DNA from: Cubamyces lactineus
Taxonomy: Eukaryota > Basidiomycota > Agaricomycetes > Polyporales > Polyporaceae
Length of the DNA: 64,000 bases
Direction of reading: 5' to 3'
Assembly (NCBI GenBank): GCA_022376465.1
Contig: JACDTU010000003.1
Location: 1,364,001 to 1,428,000, forward strand
This document shows positions 31,901 through 43,300 of this stretch, one piece after another; the first letter of the stretch is position 1; each line of letters opens with the position of its first letter. The translations under genes and the position numbers were made by a program. The notes beneath the pieces were generated by a model. That model was not told the origin of the DNA, made no database searches, and was given only the letters and a program-made list of their open reading frames with translations.

Positions 31901-32904
31901 CCGACTAATGGCATCACTTCATCGGTACGCTCACGCGACATGTTCTGCTCGCATGTACTGACTGTCTCCACAGTGAGGTCATCATGCGGAAACCAGAGGT
32001 GTTCAAGATGGCATGCCTGCGCGACATCCAGAAGCTCTTCGGCGGGCCCACGCACAACCCGTTCTACGCAGGCTTCGGGAACCGCATCACCGACGCGCTC
32101 TCGTACCGGAGCGTGAGCATCCCCAGCTCGCGCATCTTCACGATCGACTCGACCGGCGAGGTGAAGATGGAGCTCCTCGAGCTCGCGGGGTACAAGTCAT
32201 CCTACATCCACATGACAGACCTCGTCGACCAGATGTTCCCGCCCATCAACCGCAAATGGGCGTCCGAGTACACCGACTTCAACTACTGGAAGGCGCCCAT
32301 TCAGGACTTCCCTCTCCCGGACCTCTCCCCGCCCTCGCCCGCGCTTAGCGCCCGCTCGGACACGTCAAACCAGAGCACGTTTGCGCGTCTCAGGAACTTC
32401 AGCCTGGTCTCGGGCAGGCAGTCCAAGCCGCAGTTCACTCTGCCCCCACCCGCCACCGAGGCTGGTCAGGCATCCGGGACTCGCATGAATGGCGATGTCG
32501 CGAACGAAAACCGGTTGCGGCAGATGACGTCCTTTGAGCGGCTGAGCAGCACGCTCGCGAGCCTCACACAGTCGTCCTCGTCAACGGTCGGCAGCCCGCG
32601 GTCGAGCAGCCCGACGCTGAACGACGAGATGGAGTCGGACTCAGAGTATGACGAGGACGAGGATGGCGGGGACGTCGAGGGCCAGAAGGTGCGGCGGAAG
32701 CGCCAGCGGCGGCGGAGCATGTCAAGCATGCCTGGGTCTCTGCCTGGCTCGGAGCCCGGCTCAGATGACGATATGGTGTTTGGAGAGGACGACGACGAGG
32801 ACGACCATGGGTACGAGGGCGAGAACGAGGAGGACGTCCCGGACGAGGCGCTCGATGAGGCGCTGTTCGCGGCGGGCGAGATGAAGAACGTGGACTACAT
32901 CTGA
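28916..32904 (+). CDS. PAH1: Lipin / Mg2+-dependent phosphatidate phosphatase
   Basis: Converts phosphatidate to diacylglycerol at the ER/nuclear membrane, controlling triacylglycerol and phospholipid synthesis. The ATG at 28916 starts the amphipathic N-LIP region (MNYLRGAVSAISAPYQYYKD), continuing GAIDVIVVRRP, HVRFGKWQVLRP and, after an intron, VDVFVNGQLVPFSMKIGEAGEA-type sequence. A long Ser/Pro-rich middle follows. The C-LIP haloacid-dehalogenase domain has FVWDYTDSVVVSDIDGTITK, with the catalytic DIDGT at 31613-31627, then DWTHMGVAKLY, IMYLTSRAIGQADSTR, HREVIMRKPEVFKMACL and FYAGFGNRITDALSYRS. About nine introns keep the frame, including GTGCGT at 30780 and donors near 31175, 31430, 31636 and 31924. 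The tail after about 32340 is Ser-rich then very acidic, ending NVDYI. Total is around 1,150 residues, within the family range. Confidence 0.95.
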
Positions 32905-33470
32905 ACAGATGGGCATCAGGCAATGGGCGTGCACGCATTGCGCACATAGACCACGGACGGCCCCCAATGCCCATACAGCACGCATCACAGTATCTGTAGC
33001 AGCAGCATGTAGTTATCACAGCGCATCGCGGACTTTGTCTGGACTGGGGAATTACAGTAGTAGCTTGGTTTCTTGCATGTCATACCCGCGGAATCCTTCT
33101 TGTCGCTTCGGGGTGTGGTGGGGCGGCTGTGCAACGTGTGCAACGTGTGCAACGCGCGGACTGCATCATGGACAACATTCTTGTCTCTTTCTCACTAGCA
33201 TCGCAAGTTCGAGGAATTTCGAGGAAAGAGTGTCGGATTTGATGTGTGCGGCGTCTTAAGCAAGGGCCCGCAGAGTACTTCTAGTACCACAGGGTGACAG
33301 AGCTGAATACAATCCCCTCGAACAAGTCGTACGCGTACTACGGTCACGGTTGTGCTTACGCTTCCGCTCCACTAAGCCTTTGTAAAGCATCCAGGATAAA
33401 GTCACCAGCCACGGCGCTCGTAACACGGAAAGTAGCTCTTCTGCTTCGTCCCCTGACTCCTCTCACCCCA
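32905..33470. other. Intergenic, lipin 3' flank and F-box gene promoter
   Basis: About 565 bases; no supported gene. Contains a short tandem repeat at 33128-33154. Confidence 0.4.
33128..33154. repeat. Three tandem copies of a 9-bp unit
   Basis: TGTGCAACG is repeated three times without mismatch at 33128, 33137 and 33146. Confidence 0.85.
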
Positions 33471-35602
33471 ATGTCGACCTTTGCAGACACAGAGCCGCCG
33501 CCATCGCTACTGACACTTCCTACTGACATCTCCCTCCACATTCTCGCGTATCTATCGCTCCATGACCTATACCACCTCCGTCTAGTTTCAAAGAGAATAC
33601 ATTCGTTCATAGAAGCCCACGAAGAGTCCATCTATCACCAGGCTGCAGTCTACCACCATTTCGTCCAGCCTCAAACGTCGCTGGAAGACGCGGCGGAGGC
33701 CAACGACAGCTGGCTGGGCGGCGTGCGCGACTGGAAGGAGCTCTGTCGGCGCTGGCTCACCTTGGAACGTAATTGGGACGGCCGCGGCTTCGTGCGCGAG
33801 GGCGGCTTCCGGCCGGGCGAGGACACGGTGATTAACTTTGTGATCGACGAGGAACAACGCACCGCGATTTCTCTTTCCAGGAAGAGCGGCCTCGTCGTGC
33901 GCGCGCATGAAGACGGACGCCTCCTCTGGGCCCTTAGTAGCGTATGTACCCTAGTATCTGGCAAAGCATGGATTGGGATCTAACATAAGCGTCCTACAGC
34001 AATATGTAGCGACGACGCGCTGCGACATGTCTAACGGATTCCTCGTTCTCATGGCGAAGCATTCCGGACTCGAGATATGGAGGCGCGCGACGGACGTCCG
34101 TTCCACCGTCCTGCGTCGTCGCGGCCAGATAGTCTATACACCCGTCGTCGCCCCGTCGGCCGCAGCCATTCGCGACTTCCAAGTCCAGGCGGGCGCGCTC
34201 GCGCCCGTCGCGACCGACTCAGACCGCGGCCACTTCGTGCCACACGCGTACATCGACACCTCGCGCGACGTCGGCCCAGTGCGTCTCTTCCGCGTCTCGT
34301 ACCCGCTCCTCGCGTACACCGGTTTCGCTCAGACGACCGACGTCGACGTTACTCTCGTCGATGTGACCTCTGGCGAGACCATCTGGAGGGCGGCTATCGG
34401 TTCAGGCCGCGTGCTGGGCATGCCCCCACGCTTCGCATTTCCGTCTATCCAGGACCGCATCGGGATGGACATCGACCTGACGCGCGAACATCTCTCAGTG
34501 TGTCTGTACACCGTAGTCGTAATCGTTCGCATACCCGAATGGTGCACCTCTGAAGACTCTAGTGTCGTGCCTCCGACTACAGACCCCGGTCCCCCAGACA
34601 TGCTCGTGTTGGGCGACGTCGATACTCCCGCGGCGCGCCAGACATCCGCGCATCTTCTGATGCTCTCCGCCGCTGACCGTACAGAGCCTGCGCCTGTCGC
34701 AATTCATGGTGTCTCTCTCCCCGCGCTCGTGATCGCCCGCGGTCGGGATGTACTGGAGCGGTTCGACATCGTGCCACCCTCGCCCGCGGTGCAACGAGCC
34801 AACATGCATGCGCTAATACCTACCAGCGGTCCTCGCGCCCAACCGGGTTTCATGTGCGGTACGTTTCCAATTCCCTTCACGGACAGAGGTAGGAAGTGGT
34901 ACTGACTTCCCCTGTCGCAAGCTCGGTTCTCTCCTGACGGCAAGCACCTCGTCGCGGCCACCGGGTTCGGGCTGCTCTACTTTGCCTGGGACTTCGCGCG
35001 CGTAGAGAAGGGTGCATTGTTCTCCGAACTGACTGAATACCTCCTCATCGACGAGCCCCTTCGGGATATCGCCTGGGAGGCAGACATCCGCCGTCTCGCC
35101 GTGCGCACGGTACGTCCGCCCTCAAGCGTACTCTATAGACGTCCCCTTAACGTCATCTCGTATTCAGGCTTGGGAAGACGTCTTCATCGTGACAATCAAC
35201 TCCTCGTACCACAACTCGCGAACAACCGACAACCACGATAGCCCTACGCCTCGTCTCACCATCGCCCACGACGCCACGGCCTACCGCCTCCTCGACTTCT
35301 CGAACCACGAACTCGTCGGCTGGGCGCGCGGCCAAGGCGTGCCCTTCAACGGGATGCAAATGACGCGCACGGCGCTCTGGGTCGTCTGGGACGTCGCGCT
35401 CCTCGCGCACGCCGTCGCCAAGCGGGAAGCGCGCGCTGTCGGCGAGCGCCACACCGACCCTGCCCCAGGTGAGTCCTCCGCGTTCTGCACGCACGTCGTA
35501 TTGAGCGGTCATGCACGGGAAACAGTGGCTGACATCGGCGGGGACGAGGCAGTGTCAGGGATAGGTTCCGTGTGCTTCGTCGAGTTCACGCCTGGGCTGT
35601 GA
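33471..35602 (+). CDS. F-box protein
   Basis: Probable substrate receptor of an SCF ubiquitin ligase. The ATG at 33471 starts MSTFADTEPPPS. The F-box spans about residues 14-55 (LLTLPTDISLHILAYLSLHD, LYHLRLVSKRIHSFI). The rest, about 600 residues, is a repeating beta-rich pattern (GLVVRAHEDGRLLWAL, GFLVLMAKHSGLEIWR, DVDVTLVDVTSGETIWRA, ARFSPDGKHLVAATGFGLLY) that looks like a degenerate propeller, although WD repeats are not canonical. Introns at 33942-34001, 34861-34920 and about 35110-35168 splice in phase. The junction CA|RFSPDGKHL over GTACGT...GCAAG confirms the second. It ends VCFVEFTPGL at 35602. The substrate is unknown. Confidence 0.8.
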
Positions 35603-35770
35603 GTTCAGACGGCAGGCAATCCATAGACGTAGATCATCATCATGTATACCAAACGTATAGCGACAGCATAGCGAGCACAACAGCAGTAATAGAACATTGT
35701 TTGGGCGGATCCACAGGAAGAAAAAACATAACGCCAAGAGAAGGTGAACAAGATTGCAGATGGTCGTCCG

Positions 35771-38412
35771 TTATGCGACAACGACCGGAGCCAATTGAGC
35801 AGGTCGCGCAGGGCTAATGCTCATCCCACCAAACGACTGGCCAAGGCCATCAGCCTCATCGTCAGTGCTCGACGAATGTCGCGTGCCGTTGACGAGGATG
35901 CCGACAGATTGTGACGACGGTGCTTCTTGCTCCTCGACGTCACTTTCGCCCTCCGCATTGTCATCCTCCTCATCCTCATCTTCATCTTCATCGTCGTCAT
36001 CGTCGTCGATGGCCACGGATGACCACTCGCGGTAAACGCCTTGAATATACGCGCCAGACCTCGGTAGCTTGTAGGGATCGAAAGGGAAGAATGTGTTGAG
36101 TTCGGAAGTCATGGTGTTGTCGAACATCAATCCCTTGGGTAGTCGACCGCTGTGTGCACCAGTGCCTGAGCCAGGCGTTGACGGTGCGTACTCGGAACGA
36201 CGATTCGCCTCCATGATCGAGTAGCAGTAGACGAAGCCAGTCGCGTGCGCAACACGCGCGAACTGCATCACGACATTGGTTGAGCAGACCTATAGGCAGG
36301 ACGAAACAGTCGATATCACAACCGTGTTTAAGATCATAGGGGTGAAAACTGACCTTGAGCGGGTTCAGCTCAGAAGTCACGACGCGCTGGATCACGTCCA
36401 GCTCCGGCATCCACTTCTTCGCAGGGCCATTGGAGGGTGCAAACTCGTCGACTTCGTCTTGATCTTCGAGCAGGTCGCGCCATCGGAAACAGAAGATAAG
36501 GAATACCGCCTGCGAGACAGCGTAGAACACGCTATGTTGCGCAACGTTCATGCTTTGTTGCATTCCCGCCTTGACCATCGCGTCGAACATGTCTAGACGA
36601 TTCCGGAGGAAGTTGCACAGCACAGAGACGACGCGCCGTGCACCCTCGCGGTCAACGAACTGCGCACGGGAGACGAAGCTCGCGATGTAGCTCGCCGCAG
36701 CGGCACGCGTCACCGCCGGCTGGTCTTCCTCGAGCAGTGACCGGGAAACGAGCATGCCTTGGAATAGGTCTGCGAACTCAGGATCGAGCGAAGAGTACCA
36801 GAATACGATGAACTGGGTGTAGCGCGATTTGAACGTACGCAGAATCGTGCGGTCGAAGATCGACAGAAGGGTGTTGAACTGCGCGCGTCGCAGGGCCTTG
36901 CCCTCCTCAAGAGTGAGCGGCGAAGCGACACGGGAATGGTCGGTCGGGAGGTGAGGTGAGTGAGCACGAGACGATGGCGTGGAAGGTAGGTGTGGAGAAG
37001 CGGGGTCAGTGGCATAGTGTGTTTGGTTGAAGTGGTCGAAGAGGATCTTCAATATAGCGTCGAGCTTGTTCACCATGCTCTGGATGTGGTGAAAGTCGGT
37101 TGGCTGGTCCTCTTGGTCTGAGTCGTCGTCAGGGTCGCCCCCTGCGTCAGAGGAGAGGTCGCTCAAATTGTCGCCTTCGCCATCCTCCTCCTCGTCCGAA
37201 TCGCTTTCATCACCCTCTTGGCCCAATACAGTATCGAATGGATCTAGTTCAAACATCTCGTTCTGCTCCTGCGTCTCCAGTTGCTCCTCTAGCTCCTCCA
37301 ATTCAACTTGAATCTCGACCTGTTAATTAATCAGCAATGAAATTGGTATACTTGTCAAGACGACTAAACAGCAACTTACGTCAATCTGAATGGCGCGATC
37401 TATCACGGTGGCTAAAACGCGATCCGCTATCTCGGGGCAGTACTCTGTAACTCGCAAGAGGTTGCGGATGTAAGTTACTTGAGCGAGTTGATTCTGACGC
37501 TTGTGTGGGAAGTTGCGAGCGAGGAGAGGTTGTAGGGTTGCGGGGAGTGTGGGTACCAAGGTGATCAGGTGGCGTAGGAGGAAATGTATCCGGTCATACA
37601 CAATACGTCGAGTGAGAGGTTTAGACGAGGTTTCGGGGAGGCCGGAGTCCAAGGCTTGAAGGCCCGATTCTGCGAAGAGGTAAACACACGCAAGATAGCA
37701 TGAACGACGATGGACACATACGATACGTGAGCCCCTGTGCTAACTTCCCGAGAACCAGAGACAGATATTCCGGTCTTGCGCTAACCAGCATCCCGATGAA
37801 GTTGGTGTACGACTTGACAAAACTGGTATCCATCGTCGTCCATGGCATATTCACGATCGCCTCCACCAAGGCCGAGTGGACGCGTTCTAATCGAGATACC
37901 ACATGAGAAAGCGCAAGGATCCACAGGCGGAGTTGAGGGGCGGGTGAGGGGGCATCAGGAGTTATTTTCCTCGGGTTGAATTGGTCGACTAGCTCGTCGA
38001 ACGCATCGCTTATACCCTGGAATAATATGTGAGATATAGGTCACTGTGAGATGTGCGTGCAACATACCATCGCTTTCTGCTGAAGAGCGTTATTGACGAA
38101 GGCAAGGTGCATGTCCTTCCTGTACTGTTCATCTGCAACGGGGTGAGATGGCTACAGAATCTAGCAGATGAGCCACTGACCTTGCTTGATTCTGGAGTTC
38201 GTCGCAATAGGCCTCTCTACGTAAAGCGAAGATGGAACTGAAGCGGATGGTTTCTTGGGTGTGGAAGGCGACTTAGGACCCTTCTTAGGCGTGAAGCCAT
38301 CGAGAGATATGCTGGGCTTAGGTTGGGTCTCCATGAAGCGCGAAGTGGAAGCTACTGGCCCTGCTTTTGTCTGACGAGCGTTGAAGTGAGAGAAGCGAGA
38401 GTGCGGGTCCAT
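35771..38412 (-). CDS. RRN3: RNA polymerase I initiation factor RRN3 (TIF-IA)
   Basis: Bridges RNA polymerase I to the rDNA promoter complex in the nucleolus. The ATG at 38412 (MDPHSRFSHFNARQ) opens a disordered N-terminus. Helical HEAT-like repeats follow: YRKDMHLAFVNNALQQKA, SHVVSRLERVHSALVEAI, PLTRRIVYDRIHFLLRHLI, QVTYIRNLLRVTEYCPEIA, then an acidic loop (EEELEEQ...DSDEEEDGEGD) and a second helical half with SRYTQFIVFWYSSLDPEFAD. The signature block CSTNVVMQFARVAHATGFVY...CYSIMEANRR and FFPFDPYKLPRS lies in the last exon (36271-35771), followed by an Asp/Glu run and VVVA. Six introns keep phase. The length of about 750 residues and the C-terminal acidic tract fit RRN3. Divergent from the nucleoside hydrolase gene. 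Confidence 0.93.
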
Positions 38413-38869
38413 CGCTGTATGCGCTTTGCACACACGCCAGGGCCAGTGCCGAGCAGGGTTGGTCCAAGCAGGATTCAAGAGACTTGTGCCGGTCGTGTGC
38501 GGTCAAAAAATGGCTTAGGTAAGCTGTAAATTACCGATTCAGGTAAGGCGCCCGTGCGGGTAAACAACTTCGTAGTAGGCTTCAACTAATGAAGCTTACA
38601 GACTATGACGCTTTGCGGGGTCAAGCCAATTACATTCCGAATATCACACTACTACCCTTGCTATGGATCGACCATAGTGGCTCCATGCCATATCCTTCCT
38701 ATGGACGCACTTATTGTTACAGCAGCATTGCCCCTTGTTCCGACTCTTGACACCGCGGGCGGGGCCGAGACTCGCATCTGAATTCTCGCAGATCACAGAT
38801 GATAAGCATACGACATGTACAGCTATTAGTGAGATTCTTGCATATCCGAGACCCCTTCTCTCAACCACC
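38413..38869. promoter_or_regulatory. Bidirectional promoter, RRN3 / nucleoside hydrolase
   Basis: About 455 bases between divergent start codons. No supported exon lies in it. Confidence 0.45.
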
Positions 38870-40345
38870 ATGAAGTTCGTATGGCTCGATTGCGATCCTG
38901 TATGTATTCTCCAAGGAAAACCTCTTACGAAGCCCTTGTACCACTTACTTTGCTCATACCTTTCAACTTCACAGGGGCACGACGATGCTACGGCCATAAT
39001 GCTGGCTCTACATTGCCCAAATATTCGTCTCTTGGGTATATCCACGGTATTCGTTCTGTCGCTGCGCCGTTAAGTGTCATATCATCTTGAACTATTGTTA
39101 GGTCCATGGCAACGCTAGTGCAGAGAACACCAATAACAATGCAGCCCGCTGTTTGTACGCGTTCGCTGCAGCAGAACATATTCGGATCTGCCCAGGAGCG
39201 ACTAAGCCCCTTCTGCGGCCAGAGAGGCACGACCCAGAAATCCACGGTGCAGATGGTCTGGGCGGTGTAGAAGGCCTACCACCCGCAGATAGTCCCGAGG
39301 TGCAAGCTCGCTTACAAGGCGACGAGGTGACAACAGAGGCGAGAACAGTGCGCGCGTTGGAAGGAATGGCGCAAACCATCGAGCAATGGTGGAAGAGAGG
39401 CTGCGGCTATAAGATGACCGTGGTATCAACAGGTCCAATGACGAATATTGCCCTATTCGTCAGTGCATACCCCGATTTGGTGCAGTGCATCGGTTCGTCT
39501 CCTGTCTTCGGAGGTCGATTGGGTGTCTGACCTGAGCATGGTCTCCTGCGTTTCAGAGGAGTTTGTGTTCATGGGCGGTGGTGTCGGAGTCGGAAATCGG
39601 TCTTCTTGCGCAGGTACGTTCACTAGAATGTCGTGGCTGCAGGGAATCAAGTTTGATTCATCTTCACGTGTATAGAATTCAACATATTATGCGATCGTAG
39701 GTGTCCTTTTCCTTTGACGGGGAACTTGCACTGAATATGCGCTCTAGCCGAGGCCGCGCAAATAGTACTCAATGTGCCCGTCAGAAAGGTTATGATCCCA
39801 CTCAACGTTACACACACTGCGATAGTCACCCAGTCCATCCATCACCGCATCCTCAACCCAAACGTGTCCTTTTCCCCGGACGGTACCCTCCCCCCAGCTG
39901 CAACGCCCCTCAGACATATGCTCTCCACGCTCATCAACTTCTTCACCGAGTCATACAAGTCCACGTTCGGATTCATGGACGGTCCGCCTCTCCACGATGC
40001 CCTCACAATTGCGTACGTCGCGATGCCGGAATTGTTCACTTGCCGCAGATACCGTGTGGACGTCGAGCTGAGCGGGGAGTATACGGCGGGAGAGACCGTC
40101 GTGGACATATGGAACTATCGGGCATGCGACGATTCGTGGGGTCGGAACGGCAAGAATTGCCTCGTCGCAGAGAGGGTAGACGTACGCAACCGTCGTGCAT
40201 ATCTGATTCCGGAGATCACCACTGACACTTTGCTCAGGTCGAAGGTTTCTTCAAGCTGTTCCTCGAATGCGTCGACAGATGCGACGATGTGTCTCCCCTC
40301 AACCCAGAGAACCTACGAAAGACACGCATTCGATTGTCGATGTAA
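38870..40345 (+). CDS. Inosine-uridine-preferring nucleoside hydrolase
   Basis: Cleaves the N-glycosidic bond of ribonucleosides for purine/pyrimidine salvage. The ATG at 38870 gives MKFVWLDCD, then over an intron (GTATGT...CACAG) PGHDDATAIMLALH, forming the Ca2+-binding DCDPGHDDA signature. Then GISTVHGNASAENTNNNAAR, a KMTVVSTGPMTNIALFV segment, and VFMGGGVGVGNRS. A junction near 39690 makes EFNILCDPEAAQIVL, and the exon with PLNVTHTAIV contains a conserved His. GPPLHDALTIAYV supplies the C-terminal active-site His-Asp pair. The stop is TAA at 40343. All metal and ribose ligands expected for the family are present, so it should be active. Converges on the formin with only 50 bases between stops. 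Confidence 0.93.
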
Positions 40346-40395
40346 CAGTAGAGAGTAGCCAAGCACGAGCGAGGTATATAAGGTCATTACAGTCG

Positions 40396-43300
40396 TCAGG
40401 TTCGTCGAGATACAGCAACTATTCCCTTCCAGCCATAGTCTACAGTATACCTCCGAAAATAGATAAAGTCCGAGGATTGGGAAGGTATCATTCCCGTGGT
40501 CTCTACGCTCAGTCGAATATGCGGCTCGCCCGTGCGCCGTCCACGAATATCTTGCTGAGGGGACGCGACGGAGGCACACGCTCCCTCCTCTTGCCAGAAC
40601 GCATGCTGCGTATAGCTTGATCCAGCTCGCCACGACCCACCGACCGGCCAGTGGCGCGGCTGTATGAAGGTCGCAGGGTGTCGTTCTGCGCAGCAGCATC
40701 GGTGCCCTTGATTGTCTACGTGCCACGTCAGCCCCATAGCCACGACTGACAAGAATGTAGCTCACCGATTCGGCAGGCGGGGATGATGACTCTTGCACGT
40801 TGATCTTAGGGGACGGCGGCTCAAGCTTAGGCATAGAGTCGTGGACCTCGAGCGCGGCCTTCTGCAAGGACGACGAGAACGACAGGATGAGACCGAAGAA
40901 GTCCTCAGGCTTGGGCGCCTCAGGGGAGTCGGGGTTTTCCCCATAGAACGCTAGCAAAGCGCGGAGCTCATTATCCAGTGAGCTCGACATATTCTGGAGC
41001 GATTCGATCACGGAATTCATTTGCAGTACGAAAGGCTGAGAAGGGCATTAAGCCAACGGCTGTGGAGCGAGCTGGAGGGTGTTGCTTACCTGCATCACAA
41101 TAACAAAGCGATCCTGAGGATTAGGTGGCATTCTCCGCGATTGTTGAATCTCTTCGTTCACTTGCTTCATACCAGCGACTAACGACTGCACAGACTGCGT
41201 TACGGTTTGAACAGACACTACGCGGAGTTCAACACAGGACCTAGGGAGCACATAAGATGTACGACTTACCGCGAGCCGCAGCTTCTACATGTGGCATGTC
41301 ATCAATGAATGTGACCAGTGCAGGGTCGCTTCTGAGCAGCACTTTGGCCAAGTAATGCAAGAGAGTAGGACAGTCTGGAGTCGCCTTCACCGTCTTGGTC
41401 TCCCGAAGCTGTTGCAGAGTCAATAGATTGATCTGTAGCTCACAGAACTGAAGAATTGCTGACCTTCAACAGCGCCTCAAGTTGGAAGCCTCTGGCTCCT
41501 CCACGGAAAGTTGAGCCGTTCAAAGCATTTCCGACAGCAAGGATCGCCTATATACGACCTATCAGGACCGACATTACGCTGGAAATACGCACGGTATACC
41601 TGGAGAACGCGTTTGAACTTTGGCGACGACCGCAGTTCACGCGAAGCTTTGTGGACTATGTCGAGGTCAGGTCGAATCTCCTCAACCTCTAGCTCGAGTT
41701 TCCTTCGATAGAGCATGCATTCAAGCCGTTGGGATAGCCTTGGAATGGTCATGATTTGGCCAAAGTACTGATCTGCCTTGGCTAGCTTGTTGAGGTCGCC
41801 AAAGTCCTTCAGCCTAGTGATCTGTAGCGAGCTTCAGCAACAGGTTTGTTTACTTTGGGCTCAACATCTTACCTCCTCAGCAGTAGGAAGGTGCCTGCCG
41901 ATGGCCCGCAGGTCATCTATGGACAACTTGGAATCGTCCATCTCTAGTAGAGCCTTCCGAATGTCAGCTAACCCGATCTTGATGCGAGACAACATAATCG
42001 CTACCCGTGCATAACATCAGCCATAACTCAGCAATCGCGGAAGCAAGGCCACTTACCGACGTTGTTTGCACGCGTAATATCCAGCATTGTAGTAACATTC
42101 TGCTTCTTTGGAGAGGTCACGCTAATCTGGGAACTTGACGAGGGTGCATTCTCGATAGCAAACGTGGACTCCAAGTCTTCCAGATCAAATGATGCCTCTG
42201 CGGGGATCTCTCCCCAGACCGTGGAGGGTAACGTAGGAGCGTTGAGCTTGTTCCAGAAGAAGGGTTTCAGACGCTTCGCAGGTCGGGTTGGCTTCATAGG
42301 GCCCGCTTTCCATGCGGTGGGTGGCGGAGGTGGAGGCGGAGGACCACCGTTGAAGCCGTTCACGGCAGACGGAGGATGTGGTGGTGGTGGCGGTGGTGGT
42401 GGAGGGCCCATACCAGGGGGAGGAGGGGGCGGTGGTGGCGGTGGCGGGACAACACCTACAGGTATAAATGTGGTCGACGCCGCAGGCGGAGGAGGAGGGG
42501 GAGGAGGGGGAGGAGGGGGCGGCGGGATAGTGGCGGTTTCCGCGGTGTTGGCTTCGAACGAAGTCGAAGAGGATGCAAGCGGCTTGGGGGCAGGCGGCGG
42601 AGGCGGCGGAGGTGGGGGTGGGGGTGGTGCCAACGGGGAGCTGCTGCCATTGGGCAAACCGCTGATAGGTGCAGGTGGCATGGTAGTAGCACGGGTTGGT
42701 TTGGCAGGCGGAGGAGGGGGGGAGCTACTTGATGCTTGTAATCCTTCTCGGTAATGAACTTGGGCTTGGCCGCGAGCTGTACCTTGAGATCTTCAATCTG
42801 CGCTTGAAGAGCTGCTATCTCTTCGTCCTTGCGAGTCAAGCTGTCGATGGCGCGCGTAGCCATGGCCTGCGCGTCGAACTCCGCTTCTCGACTCTCGGAC
42901 TCACGGCTCTCCTCTCGTGATCGGAATCGGGAATAGACAGATTCCAATGCGCGTTTGAGATAGATGATCTCCTTGTCCTTGATACCAACCGTAGTCTCAA
43001 GCTCTCCGGTCTATGACCACCGTGAGAGTGAGTCCAATATGCGGGCTATGATTACTGGCGGCAAGATACGCACCTGTGACTTAAGGTTGGCAATCTCCTC
43101 GTTCAGAGCATGCCACTTCACCCGGTCTCTCTCCCGCTTTGCGCGATCGTCCTAGAAAGAGGCTGAACATCGGTTTGCACGGTAGCAGGACTAGATATAT
43201 CCTCACGATCTCGCGGGTCTCCGCTGGATTCTGTGCCTTGAGGCGATCAAGTTCGGCTTGAAGATGCAGAACCTGTTTCTCCTTCTGAACAAGACGTTGA

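Noticed and set aside
42062..42754. Gly-rich open frames of 230 and 118 codons on the plus strand
   Set aside because: They are the antisense of the formin FH1 poly-proline tracts; poly-Pro codons give poly-Gly in reverse.
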